From: Apostichopus japonicus
Lineage: Eukaryota > Echinodermata > Holothuroidea > Aspidochirotida > Stichopodidae
DNA: 64,000 nucleotides
Assembly (NCBI RefSeq): GCF_037975245.1
Contig: NC_092579.1
Location: 21,956,666 to 22,020,665 of the forward strand
Reading direction: 5' to 3'
This document shows, piece after piece, positions 12,555 to 27,500 of this stretch. The translations under genes and the position numbers were made by a program. Below the pieces are notes generated by a model, which was given only the letters and a program-made list of their open reading frames with translations, was not told where the DNA came from and did no database searches. The first letter of the stretch is position 1; each line of letters opens with the position of its first letter.

Positions 12555-15500
12555 GTAATGACTAACGTAACTTACACAGTGTTGACTAGCCTAGGCTATC
12601 ACCTTTTGTGTGAGCATATAAACCTTACCCCTAGCATGTGTTAGTAATTGTCCCCTTGGCCAATTTGGAAAGTTGAATTCAAGCCATGGACAGCCACCAC
12701 ACAGTATATGTCCAACATAGGTTAGGGCCTTCTACTGGTTCTAGGCCATAGGCATTTACTATTGTTGTTACTTGTTGTTACTGTTGTTAGTGGAACTCTT
12801 ATTCCTTAAATCTCACTGATGACCGAAAGTTGATAATACAAGGCTATGGTAAACAATGTATTGCTGTTCTTAAAATGCTGGAAATGTGTGAGTTGCGGGG
12901 TATTCTGCAATTGCTGCATGTTCTGTTACTGTGTTAGGGTTCCTCCTAATACTATTTAGTAACAGTAGGCCCATACAATATGATATAGAGCTGGTCTAGC
13001 TGAGCTGGTGCCTCCTAATCCTTCCCCCAACAGACAGTTTGTGAGCCTTCCCTGACCTGAAAAATTGCGTCATACTGAAAATGAATTCATTAGTAATAGA
13101 GTACTTAACTTTAAGAGCTATCACTACTGGTTTAAATTGTGCATGGATAATAGATTCAATAAAAGTGTCTACAAAGCTGTGAATATTATACCTGACTTTG
13201 TAAAACACAATTGGCAAGTGTTCATCCTTGTTTAACAAGGTACAGATGGCTAATCAGCCTTAGGTACTTATCAATCGTACAAGAGTCACCACATGAGTAA
13301 TGACTTCATTTGTCAGCAAAGCATTACTGGATCTGGCCAACTAGTTATGCAGATTGTAATTCAAGAGAGCATGCAACTGCGACGTCACTCATTAATCATT
13401 TTAATAAGTAACTCACCATTTTCCTGCAATATTCGGCCCGGGATTGCCCTTTTTGTGGACAATAATAGCATATATACCAAGTTTGAAGAAATTCTGATAT
13501 TGTGGTGGATTTATATTCACTTTCATTGGGTGATTTGACATGAAATGACCCATCATCACAATATAATGTCAAGTTTATTGAACAATTTTATACCCAACTG
13601 ATATGACATTTGCAGCTAGTGAAAAAAAGCCTTGTGGAGCTTTTCTTCTTAGTTTTCAGAGTCAGCTTTTCTTCTTAGTTTTTAGAGTCTAGTTCTGAGG
13701 AATTGTGTATTTCTCTTAGTCTTTCGAGCCATAAAGATTGACACGTGGCAGTCTATACGAAATCTAAAAGCGTCAAACATATAATTTCGATCACACCACT
13801 TTTTCCAGCTTCAAGTTTTATTGTTTCACATAAAGACCCTATGGTGATCGCAGCTTGCAACACACAGCTCCAAGCTTGTGAACTTGGAATTGATATTAAT
13901 TGGTCAAGTTTAACCTGGCACCTCTATAAGCAATTTCGCCACAATGAGTTCATGTTGGATTCTGCTCGATATTAGACTAATTACTGCTATTCTTATTGCT
14001 GTACTCTCGAAGTGCTTGTACTCTTGAGTTGAGTCAGTAAAGTCATTCGAGCACTTTTAAATATCTATGTGAAGTTTATAGCGCCTTCTTCTCCTCTACA
14101 GATGAAGACGGTGAGTGTTGCATTGGTGCTCTGCCTTAATGTCGGTGTGGATCCTCCAGATATCATCAAAACGTCGCCATGTGCAAGACTAGAATGTTGG
14201 ATAGGTGAGAATTATCCCCGTTAGTTTAGATGGGGACTGACAACCGAGAACAACAACATTACCTACCGTAAAATGATGCTGCTGTCATCCAAATGGGACA
14301 TTTTGTATATAAACCAATATATTCAAGATAGAGGAGTACATATAGTGCAAAAGAAACATACGTCAGCATTGTTATGAATGCAGGATTCTACTTCCGGGGA
14401 CACAATGTCCCAGGGACCCAACTCTTTCTTTTTGAGAAACATACCCCAAGTACACACACTCACAACCAGGCCTATGCAAACATTCCAAAATATATAATTG
14501 TGTAAAAGTAAGTTGGCCTGACGTTTCGATCCTAACAGGATCTTCTTCAAAGGCTAAATGACAAGTAACAGTAACAGAAGGGACAAAAACACGCACAGAA
14601 TACAGACAGGTTAATGAGCATGATGAACACAAAGAGATAGATGTAAGGGGATTAGTAGACAAGGGATGGAGAGAAGACAGAAAGAAACCAACAGGGGAAG
14701 AGGAGAGGTGGGAGATAAACAGTGGAGGGACAAAAAGAGGATTAAGGCAAGGGGGTAGGGAATAAACTGGAGAAGGACAAAGACAGAAAGGTGTGGAGAA
14801 AAAAAGGGTGGAAGAGAGCTCTGAGAAGAGGAGTGATGGGGGGGGGGAACAAGGGGGGAAGGAGGGGGGACAGAGGAAAAGTTCGTCATGTCCTTCCTGA
14901 ATGTTGAGCCCATGAGGTTGAATGGTGTGAAGGCGTTGCATCCACAGCCTCTCTCTGCTGATTCGTACTAGGTCAGGACGACTACCTAATGATGCCCTGT
15001 AGGGACATGTTGTTAATGGTGTGGTTGGGAAGGTTAAAGTGTTCTCCAACTGGGGTCTCAGTCTTCATGGTGTTGACTGTGGATCTGTGATCATAGAATT
15101 GCTTCTTGAGGATGGTTTTGGTTTTGCCAACATACTGGATGCCTCAAACTCTACAAGAGATCAGATATATGACATTAGTGGTTGTGCAAGTGATGTGACC
15201 CTTAGTCTTGTGTTGAAAATATATTATTGAATGAACAAAGCGCTTTCTTTCTTTTTAAACAAACAAAACCTCTTTACAAAAGAACCAAAATTTCATCTTA
15301 TCTTACGGATATATTATATGCAAAATGCTAAACATAACAATCAACCCATGTTGCGATGCTTCTGTACAGAACTAACAACACTCTTGTAACAGAGATTTTC
15401 TTGCTAAAATTAGTCAATGTTGCTTTTCCAACTTTACCATGATTGGATAGGCTAATTGTGGTCCCTAACCCATTGTCGGAAAACATTCTTGCATCTTCAG

Positions 15501-18500
15501 GGCTCAATGAACACAAAGTGCATTGCTAGGTCAACTGTAACTATGAAACATTTACTTTTCCTTGTGTAAACATAGCAACGTTTGTACTAAAGACTATCAT
15601 GATGCAAGTTTTAGAAATCCTAGTAACAGTACTGAGTGAATATTATATGGTGATCTCCTAGATGTTTTTAGTCAATACAGTAGTCGTTCAATGTTAATTA
15701 GAAAAAAAATCCTTAGCTTTATGACTTTTGCAAAATTTGCCGCACATTCTGGGTATTTTGGTATTTGTTTTAATAGGTACTTTGGAAATGTAGCTTGCTC
15801 TCCTAAAAGAGAGGTTAGTTTTTAGCTGAGATGGCACTCAAAATGGCATATAATATGTGTGCACTGCAAATGTATACTCTTGGCTATTTCTTGAATTCAG
15901 TGGGAAGTTGTCTCAGTTCCTCCAAATTATCATCAATGAGAAATGTTCTACCTGGCTCAGTAACAGGTTTATGCTCATTTTTTGAACAAATTCACAGTGG
16001 ACCTCTTTCCTCTTCCCTAGATCCTTTAGCAACAGCAGCTCAGAAAGCTCTAGAGGCAATCGGTAGCAGTCTTCAGAAACAGTACGAAAGATGGCAGCCT
16101 AGGGTATGTACACGTTCTCTGACAGCTTTAGAAGCAGATTTGCAGTGTTGCCGAGAACAGCAGCTTGAAAGTCTCTGTAGCATGGCACGTTTCTTTTTGA
16201 GTGCAGGGGAGATATGGAAGAGGGGAGGGTAGGTGGGGTGGGAACTAGAGGGCTGGGGAGACATGGGGAGGGGAAGGTAGGTGGGGTGTAGATGAGGGAG
16301 GGAAAAGAGGGCTGGGGGACAGAATAGGGCATGGAAGAGGGATAGCAGTTATTTTGATCAAAACAAAACAATACACATACAAAATCAGTGGTGTATTGTA
16401 CTTACCTTTGCTGCATTCATGGTAATGTCTGAATGCAGTCTGGATTAGTGGAGATCAGGCACAGAGTTAACAATTGTTTGTGACGCCTGACCATTAAAAG
16501 TAGAAACAAATCCTTCTCTTAAAAACACTTACCGAAAGTGAAGATTTGGTACTGCATACCTTGGAACAGTGCAGTGTATTGGTGTATGTTCCCCTCGTCT
16601 TCCCCTCAGCATCTCCCCACCTCCATCACCATTCTCTTCCCCTAAAATATCACTAGGATATGGTTACCCTAGCCCCCTGGTATTCAATAGCGGTGGTCAC
16701 GACCCTTTTCATGGTTGCCGAAAACTTTTATAGGAAGGCCCAAAATTCATTGTACCAATCTGAGGGTCGTCAACCTTCCATTTGAATATGCTAAATATTA
16801 AAGATTTAGAATTTTTTTCCCAAGAAATGAAAATTCTAAATCTTTCTTTCTTTTTCAGTGAAGTGTCAGCAGGATCTTTGCCTCATTTGTCATCGCTTGC
16901 TTCCTATTTTCTTTTCTTCTTCTTCATTTTCACAGGCTCGTTACAAGCAGAGCTTGGACCCCACCGTAGACGAAGTCAAGAAGTTGTGCACATCGCTGAG
17001 GAGAAACTCCAAGGAGGAGAGAGTTCTCTTCCACTACAACGGCCATGGGGTACCAAAACCTACTACAAATGGTGAAATTTGGGTTTTCAACAAGGTAGAG
17101 TGTCATACAAAAAAAAAAATTCTGATACATAAATATTAAACATAACATGGTAGTTTTCTATATAATTCATAAATATATAATGTGATAAAAAACATTTTAT
17201 TGTCATTCACTTCATGTCACAGGTCAATTTTGAAATTTTTGATGTTTTTTAAAGTAGTTGCCCAGCATAGTTTAATAGTTGTACGGTAGTAGTAGCGTTA
17301 TGTAAAGCCTTAGCTGAACTGACCTCAATATTTTATGTAGTTTACAAAATTCCTTTCATTGGAATACAAAAGATATAGATATATAATACAAAATAAGATA
17401 TGTAATACAAAATAAGATATATAATACAAAGTAAGATTTATGAAACAAAAGAATACAAGATATTGTTCCTGTTTGATCCTGTCATTGTTCTGTCTTGTGT
17501 CACGCAAAAACAAAAATGATCTGTTTCTCACAATGTGTACAGTAATTGGAGACTTCGTGTTATAACCAACAAAAGTGTGTACTTGCAATCCTTGGCTCAT
17601 TACTACTTAGCGAGCCATTCAATGATTTAAACCTGAACAGAAATGTTGTTTAATTCCCACGAATGAGATGTGTGCTCTATCACTTTGCCATGAGAAAACC
17701 TCACACTGTATTCCTAATTCCTGGTTGCGATTAGATGTACTAATGTACAGTAACAGGTGCCTCTCTTTCCTTCACATAAAAATTAAATTGATTGTTTAGT
17801 TTCATATATGCAAATCCTTATAACTGATGGCTTACATTTCTGGTATGATTTCTGTGGACCAGAGCGACATATATTATATTTATGGGTTTACCCAATCTTT
17901 CCCTTTCACAGTTGAACAAGGAACCAACAAATTTATAGCAATATACAACTCCCAAGTGCAGCTTTATAGGTCATTTGTATTTACCCCGAAGATGTCCTTT
18001 ATTAATTTACGAGATTTAGAGCCTTATGTGACACAATTTTTACCTCAAATGAAATGTTATACATCAACAACAGAGTTACGAGTATCAATTATGGTATGTA
18101 TGTATTTTAGATCCTCCTGCAAGCAGGAACTCGCGAAGAAGCCATCATTGGCTTATCAAAGCCGCAAGCTGACCGAAGTCTGTCTCTTAGATTCATATTT
18201 ACAACAACTCTGTAACTGGACGACATACATTAATCTTGGAGTGACTCGAACTCGGGGCCTTATGATTGAAAGGCACCAGCGTTAACCACTGAGCTAACAC
18301 TCCTTAGCTTGACTAACGTTTTTCTATTCACTGGCTTCATGTGATGTGGGTTTGAATGTTTAAGCCTTTGTTATACCTTTATTACAGGGTTGAACAGCCC
18401 TCTTCCATGATGTCTGAGGGTTCGTAAGGAGGGGGGTTCATTTTTGCACTTTTGGAAGTGTTACTGTCATCCAATAAATGTTACTAAACTCTATTGATCA

Positions 18501-21500
18501 TTTCTTTTGTTCATCGATAGTAACTTTTATCCTTTTTTTTTTCCAGAATTACACTCAGTATATACCACTGTCTATCTACGATCTTCAAACTTGGATGGGT
18601 AGTCCGTCTATATTTGTCTACGACTGCTCAAATGCCGGTCTCATTTTGGATTCCTTTCAAGAATTCGCCAAGCAGAAAGAGCAAGAAAGAGCAGTAAGTC
18701 TGAAACAATTTTTTTCGTTTCTTCTGCTATATGTGCAATTTCATTTTTGGGGATTTGTATGAATTTTCATGTGATTGTAATGTCAGATCTAAGTCAAAAG
18801 GTGTCATTACTAGAAACCAGTAAAACTGTCAATATTTAAAGTTAATCAATTTGAACAAAAACTTGCCAGTGTTATTGTCACATGTATAATTAATATGTTT
18901 TGTGGTACCTAATATAGGATAAAAAGATATTACCAATGTTTTTCGTTTAAAGTGATATAGGTTCTGATGAACATACTTTGTGTTACAAGACTATGTTAGA
19001 GTGAAATTCTCATTCATACTGAGCAAGCCTGCTCGGATGTATGGACTTGGTGAGTATTGTGAGTATTATGTCAGTGTAGTCCGAGTACATCCTTTGTACT
19101 TACCAAAACCATGTGAGATTTGTAGATTTTGTAGATCATACTCTTGCATGTTTATTTTCCTCTCTACTTTGGATGATGATGTAACTAAATCATAACAATA
19201 CTTGTCATATACTGAACCTCTGTCCTCTGGTGTTAAAGCTGTATCGGGAATTCCATTAAAAAGAGGCACAAGGCGATGCCTATCTTGACAGTATAAATTA
19301 TATTTGTTGTTTTGACAGGTTCCCTACAATCACTTTGATATGGTGAGGTACTTCTTTTCCACAGGAATGAACCCTTATGGTAAAGAATGAGCAAATTTAA
19401 GGTATTGTTTATTAACAAAGTCAACAGACACAAACATGTTTTGTAAACAAAGATATATACATGCAATATTGTTTTGCACAATCTCTAGTTACCTCAATGT
19501 GCAATGTACCGTACAGGACAGCAGTGCACAGGCTCGGCGAGATGTCACCGTTTACAGATGTTGGAATGAATGGAGCCGTAAAGAAAGGGCATACACAGAA
19601 TGAGAATAATACCTGAAATTCATTGCTAGTAGAGCTACTAGTATATGAAAGTAGGGCTACTAGTATATGAATGTATGCCACATATATGTGAAGCAACACT
19701 ATTGAACATTATGTACTAAACACAGCCTTGATTATCTGGTATAATGGTCTTCAAGTAACGTTCTACTGGGTGTACTGTGTTATATTTATTTCACTACATT
19801 GTGCAATGTGCATTCTGGGATGCGGTTTGCGTATCATGTGATTTATCTTAGCTATTGATTCTTTTGTTTTCTGTTTTGACACATGAAAGTGAAAAAAGTG
19901 TTTCGTTTGGATTTAAATACCATCGCAATGGCACATAATATTGCCATATATATCTCTTTTTAGCATTCCAAGGTATAGTACAGAAGGGAAATACCCCATA
20001 CAACCCTTATACAATTTATGTCAAATTTAGCTGGTTTTGCAAAGGAGAATTTAATTTAAAAAAAAAGTTACACAGACTATATTTCATTCTCAAATATATA
20101 TACTAACAACAGTTTACTTGTGTGGGTTTTCATGAGGTCAATTCATAATAAGGGTCACTAATTGCAGATATATATAAACCTACCTTTGTATATATATGAT
20201 AGAAGGGTTTTATTAAATTTACCTATGGAGGAAGTGAATCGACCAACACATTTTTACAATTTTATGTTGTTAATATTTTCATTCATTAGCAAGTTTGCTC
20301 ACAGGTCAATTATGCCTGCATCTCTTAATGCGGAGAAAAATAAAACACCAAAACAAACTCGCTGCTGTTGTTCAATCAAATGTTTTTTCCTTCTTAGATT
20401 TTGGTTTGTGATATATTTTATTACTTTTGCTCTCTCTCCAGATCGCGTCACTGGGCCCCAACTCCTGCAGACATAACATTGCTGTCCCACCGTCCGCCAA
20501 GAACTGTATACAACTAGCCGCCTGTGCGAGCAACGAACTTCTCCCAATGAACCCAGAGCTGCCAGCCGATCTCTTCACATCGTGTCTTACAACGCCGATC
20601 AAGATTGCCTTGCGCTGGTAATTCTTTGCATTTATTCTTTGCGTTCTTTGCGTGACAGTTCGTAACTCACAACTTTGACCTAGATGCATATATTTACACA
20701 CAATTGGATACCCCTCTGCCTTATTAAGAGACTTGTGGTTCGGTTACAACCATTTGGGGAGTAGGGGGTGGTGGGGACATTTCCTCAATTGTGGACCGTG
20801 ATCATAGTAGCAACTTGATCAGTGATGTTAGAATGAGTGTTTGGTGTGTGGGATGCTCTGAACCTTCAGGACCTGAATTCCAAACGTCAAAGGACTCTCC
20901 AATTACATGATTAAATGTTCTGAAAGTCCCGAACGTGGTCGTTACATGAGATCAATGGCTTGGAAACTAAGACACCTTGTTCGCTAGAAAGGGCAAACAT
21001 GCTGCCACAGCAGAAAGCGTGCAAAGCTTGCCACATTTAGAACATGTGGTCATTTTTTTAAGTCCCTGTCACACTTTCATTCTCTGTATGGCTCTCTGCA
21101 GCGACTTAAAAATGGGAAAGGAGTTTCAATGTCATCGACCTGATGAAAGCGATAGCTCTGATATCGTTTTCGATTTCCATCAAAGTTGACCAAATAATTT
21201 TTCTCAGGAACAGTTTGGTTAGGGTGAAGTTTTCCATTTTGTTGTGGAGAATAATTATTCTCCATAGAGCATGGTTTAGACAGGGGTTTGGTTCTATAGA
21301 GCAATGCAATTGGATTCAGGAAAAGACACATCCGAGTCCTCTAGATTCCCTGAATTAAATGGATTATTTTCTTCATTTCCTCTTTTTATTTTCTTGATTT
21401 ATGTTTTTTTTATTCTCCAGGTTCTGCTACCATAAAAGCAAAGCATTAGTGCCTGGTGTGACAGTTGACCTTGTAGATAAGTGAGTACCATTTTTTAAAA

Positions 21501-24500
21501 TGGATATTGGTTTTTGTATTTTTAATGACAGTAGTGTTATTTTGTAGTCTCATAGAGTTTGTGTTGGGAAAGATTTTGTTTACCTTTGCAATATCCTCTT
21601 TGTCATTTAAATTTATGGAAAGGAAAATGAAGAAAAAATTCTTGTCCTTGTCCTCATTGATTTTTCAACCACAGCTGGTAAGTTTTGGTATTTTGACCTA
21701 TTTGTTTCCTTTATGTCATCCATCAGTGAAGGTTAAAAGAATCTTGGCTCTTATAACTTCCTGATTGTAAGAATGAAGTTAACCTCATTAGAAAAGGAAA
21801 AAATCTGTGTCAGATTTTGTAAATTTTTACAATTTTTCTCTTTCGTGATCTTCTCTTCTTTTACATCTCCATAACTCAACCGGAGATCTAGTGTGAAATA
21901 TGTTAAACATGTTTGAGGTTAAACATGTTGAAGTGTTATTGTAACATGCAACCTAAGGTTCTAGAAATTGACTACAACTTTCTTGGCCATGTTGGCAATG
22001 TTTAAAGCTATCTTCCAAAGAAACCAGGATGTTAAAAATAGAATTTTCAAGACTGAAAATGCATTTCCTTGTAAAGTGGTCGCCATCATTCGAATACATG
22101 AAGTTTGGAAAGGTTAGTCTGATGTTTTGCTGGTAATACTTGAAGCAGTTTGGAATTCCCAATAGGCTATTTTTAGCACTAGTTATTTCAATCTTGGCTG
22201 TGTTGCCTGGCATTTTGCCATTGCGTTGATGATTTCAGTTTGGTTTGGTTATGACCATTTAAAGAGATTGTCTGGTAGCAGGAGAAAAGGGACAGTTGCA
22301 AAATATGGTTGTTTGTGGGTTACTACAGTGAATAACCATGCCAGCTAAACAGTTAGCTTATGTAAGGCAATGTAACATAGCTTTTGATGATAATGGTCTG
22401 TACTCTGTGATGTTTTCATCTAAAATTCTTTGCATTCTTTCGTATCGCCTCTTAAAAACCTAGAATTGTGATAGATTAGATGTGTCTACTTTGCATTCAT
22501 AATGCTGTACACACAATGATAGTTGTAAGCATATTCGATAATGTTACTGTCAAAAGATTTCATCATCTTCAAGGAAATCAAAACGATCGAAATAAATCCA
22601 AACTTTTAAAATATTCCAGCTGTAAGTTTGTTAAATACTGTTGATAAAATATATATTCCAGACATAATTTGAAAGCAATGTCAAATTTGTCGTGGGGGGG
22701 GGGGGCAGGAGTTTCCTCTTAAGCATTTAAGTCATTGTAGGGGAGTATTCCCTTTCAGTGTTTTATAGGTATTTACCACTCAAACCATATCCTATAAATC
22801 ACTTGTATTTTTGTCAAGTTTGTGGAATGTAGAATACCGACATTGCCCCATCAAACTTGCATATTGTGTTTACGTTTGCTCCACTCTGTTGATAACAGGT
22901 TATGAAATTAACATCACACCAGGGTCTATGGGTGAAAAAAATTAGACATAAAGAGTGTTACAAATTTACAAGTGAAACAATATATTGCATTAAATATGTG
23001 GGACACAAGTTTTCTTTTGTATTGCAAATCGATAATGGATTAAATAATTTTTAGCAGTACTAGCCAAACTGTTGTACCCAGATAGGTCTTTTAGTCAGAA
23101 TAAGTGCTATTCTCAATGATTTGTGAATGTTAACATGATTTGGTCAGAGTGAAACAGTATCAACAACTCATTAATTACAACATGTAGCTTTAAGTGAGTA
23201 CTTTCGGTTTTGATTTCGTACGGGGGATACACACAGACACGACTGCAGTGTAACTTAACTCTGTGCCACTTCACAGCCAGTGCTTGTGATATATCTGTTT
23301 TGTTCACACTGCACTCTGTGTTATGTGATTTATGTTATAGAAAAGGACGTCCCATTTCCTCTTTCGACCTGGGATAGCGTCGCTCTTATCAACAGGTTAT
23401 TATTACGCACGTACTGTATGTAACCATGCATAGCTGGTCAGTCAGAGTACAAGTGTTGCTTATTTTATCATACGAAAAAGCAAGTTTTTGTCAATGTTCA
23501 AAGTACCCAATGAGTAGTATTTTACTGAGTGTAGTTTTTCCCCCTTCTGGTTGATGTGTGTAGTTGCACAACAGAAATGGTTGAAGGGAATAGGGAGGAG
23601 AGTGAAGCTTCAAAATGTAGAGAGAAACATCCCTATCACACCCCCCCCACCCTCTCCTCCGCCCTCTCCTCCGCCCTCTCCCTTTCCCTCCCTCCTCCCA
23701 TTCTTACCTCTGTGTAATTTGGACACTTCTAAATATTGTGAAAAAAAAAGACTTGTGCAGACAAGTATATGGTTACTTTGTCAAGCCAGTTTCTACTCGA
23801 AGCTTTTGAACGGAAAGTGTAATGTTACGTTGTTGAAGTACATATCGTTTAATGAACAGTTAGTGTACATTTAAAATGTTTCGACCTGTCCAGAGCCCAT
23901 CTCAAGTTGTCAACACTTACAAAGCTTTTCATTGCAGAATACCTACTTTGTGCATTTGGAGTTTGGTAAGAGGGTGCTTTGGTTTGTTAGTGTTAAAACA
24001 ATTAGCCTAATTTATAGATATTAATGTTTCCTAATCGTCTAATGTGAAAAACAATCAAAACAAATCCTTAATGACCCGGGTGACATAGGGTTGGTTCTGG
24101 TAAAAACTACGATGAATTTTTTTCAATTGAGGGATTTTTTTCAAACATGTATATTTTGTTGGATTATCATTGTAATTGTGGGAGTAGAAATTTACATCAA
24201 TCAGGCATCAAACATTGTTTTAAACCGAAAGCATTGGTGTTGTGTTTAGAATGAAACCTCACCCCTGGCTGCCACACAATACGTGAGCATAAAAGTGCAT
24301 TGTTCAGGTGGTAAATATGTTCAGGTCACAACAGCATATTAAAGATATATATACCTGGAAAATCAGGTATTCCTTGTCTGTGAGGCTCATGTTTGTTTTG
24401 TTTTGTTCAAATCAAGTGAAGTTTGGCCTTAATATTAAACAATGCAATCAAAGAAAAATGTACGTAGGTCTACTGCCCTAGGATGAAGTTACTGTTCACA

Positions 24501-27500
24501 TGTAGTAAGGCTGAAACTAAAAGCCAGCCGCACTGCACCGCAATAATTAGGTTTTTGTTGTCTTTTTAGAGAATAATTCTGTAGTTTGCCAGTATTACCT
24601 TTAATAGTAAATTCATGGGAACTTGGGAAGTGGAAAATAATAATAAGCAGTTATTTCAGCAGTTATTTTCACTACGCTTAATTGCCAACAAATGTGGGAG
24701 AAACCTGCAAGGGCTTATGGATTACAACTCACACGTCGGGTGGCTTCGAATTCAACATTTTAACTCAAATTTGGAATCTTTTCAATTTAGAAATTTTAGA
24801 TAGGAAAAACATACATTGCTCTAGGATGAAAAACCCACCTTACTATGACCCGGCTGGGTGTCGAATGATTGCTAAGCCTCATTGCTTCAAATGCCACGCC
24901 TTTATCCACTCGGCCACAGCACCAATTTTTTTTATTGTTAAGATACAAATTAGCTGTTTTTAAAGTAAATGAATTCATTAGTAGCAGAAACGAAGCCATC
25001 ATTTGTTTAAAGCAAAAGTATTGTGAGAATGTAAAGACAAATGCATTGTGGGTAAGGCAAACATACAGTATTGTCAGAAGACTAAAGAATGAAGTAATTA
25101 CTTATATTATTCTCTCCGAAACAGAATTCCTGGTCGCCTTAATGACAGGAGGACACCACTCGGTGAATTGAATTGGATCTTCACGGCCATCACTGATACG
25201 ATAGCCTGGAATGTACTACCCAGAGGTAGGTTCTATTAGTGTTGGGTGCAATTTTTGAAGATGTGGTGCTTTTGAAGCATTATATAGGAGGACATCGTAG
25301 AATGGTCTTAGCGATCGGAAATTGTCCGTACTGGCGGATTTTGTTTCAGCCTCTTTGAATATTCAACTGAAACTTAACAGTTCTTTTAGTTCACAAAGAG
25401 GGTCGTAACGATATGTAAAAATACCTTTGAGAGCTTTGTGTTAGATTCTGCTCACACAATAGTGTGCTTTGTCGGTTGATATCGGCATGTGAACAAGGCA
25501 GGTATACCCATCCTAACTGCGAAGATTTTAGATCTAATTGCAAATTAGAGTTTACATCTTGTCAAATTTACACGTTTTATTCTGCATTGTGGATTCGACA
25601 AAATCTGACTTTTACTAATGTATATATTTATTATATATCGATAGTTTTCTAAAACTTGCACATTATGAACATATTTTTTTTTTTTGGTTATTAACTACAA
25701 TACATCATTTTTAAATTTTTTAATATATTTTTAATTAATTACAATATATCATCGTTCTTTTTCTCCAGAGCTCTTTCAAAAGCTTTTCCGTCAAGACCTC
25801 TTAGTAGCAAGTCTGTTCAGGAATTTTCTCTTAGCCGAGAGGATTATGCGATCTTATAATTGTACTCCTATATCCAGTCCCCAGTTACCACCAACCTACC
25901 AGCATCCTATGTGGTAAGCCAATAATCCTAGCAAATAATGTCAGTTGTGTCTCTTTACCCAGGTGTATAGATGAGGACCTAAGAGCAAACATTGTATAAT
26001 AATTAGAATTATTATATATAATTATTATTATAATATAATTAGTGCATTGTACTATGGCTTCACCCTATCGACTGGGTGTTCCCTCCAAGGGATGCATAAG
26101 TGTGGTGGTACACTGTAGTACCCCAGGAAAGACTGATTGGATTGTTCACACTTAGGTGTGTGCATGTGACAACTTAGCGACAGTGACTAGGGGTTAACTA
26201 TTATCAAGTCATATGAGAAGGCCTTGCCCTTGAAACAAGAACTCTACACTACAAACAACTAATTACAATAACTGTAACTGAACTTTCCCTGTCTCCTAGC
26301 AACCATGAATGTCTCAAGAGAAAGTCACTTCTCTTTGATGGTTGCTTATTCTCCTTAGCAACCAGCCTTCCACATGCTTTTCTTTATTGCTATCTGCTGC
26401 TATTTTCATACTCTTCTTTTATTTGACTTTCCCAGGCAAGCATGGGACCTAGCAGTGGACATATCTCTCTCCCAACTCCCTGATCTCATCAAGGGTGGAG
26501 ATTACCAACACAGTCCCTTCTTTGCCGAGCAGCTGACAGCCTTTCAAGTTTGGTTGACGATTGGATGTGAGGGACGACAACCGCCAGAACAACTTCCGAT
26601 CGTTCTACAGGTGAAAAAAAAGGGTTTTTAATTTTAATTTGTTTTATTTATTTATTTCTTATTTTAATTTATATTTTTATATCATATCCCTGCTTAATTA
26701 TGATTTTTGGCACAACTGGTAATCTGTTCCCATATAATTCCTACAAAATTCAAAAGTAAAAGTATCCATCCTAAGGTCTGGAAACCTTTGACATAATTAA
26801 GATGAGCCTTTAAATTCTATATTTTTAAACCTTTTTTAATCTTTCACTGTACACAGGTGTTACTGAGTCAGGTCCATAGACTTCGGGCACTGGATCTACT
26901 TGGAAGGTTTCTGGACCTTGGTCCATGGGCTGTCAGTCTTGTAAGGAATCTGTCTTCTTTTGTCACCATATTTATTTATTTCAAAGAATAACATTCAGAG
27001 AAGAATTGATGTTAGTTTCCCATATTCACAAAGTACTTTAAATAAATATCATATTTCTCCAGTCTCCACTAGATGTTATAAGCAGATATTAAAAGAAATA
27101 TTGTTGATAGTGACTTGACAAGAACTATTAAAGGTAAGGTTATTTTAACATTTAGTAACTCCCCTTCTCTCCCTCCTCCTCTCCCATGTTCGTGCATTCT
27201 CCCCCCCCCACCCTCCCTCCCATAGAGAGTGAAAATAATCAGATTCCTTTGTTTTACATTTCTCTTCACGACAGGCCTTGTCTGTAGGCATATTTCCATA
27301 TGTCTTAAAGTTACTTCAGAGTTCAGCAAGAGAACTCCGCCATCTACTCGTTTTCATCTGGGCAAAGATCCTAGCAGTTGACAGGGTATGAATAACTAAT
27401 AAGAAAACTAATACTCCATCCTATACCAGTTTATCACTAAAGAAAATCATGCTCATTTCAATCGTCAGGTGGTTTAACTCCTTCATACACGATTATGTAT

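Noticed and set aside
14611-14913. Pro/Ser-rich minus-strand open frame
   Set aside because: It lies over the pyrimidine-rich part of the Penelope-like relic and has no domain of its own.
17827-18285. 152-codon open frame in intron 4
   Set aside because: Its 3' part is a SINE read on the wrong strand and the rest has no similarity to raptor.
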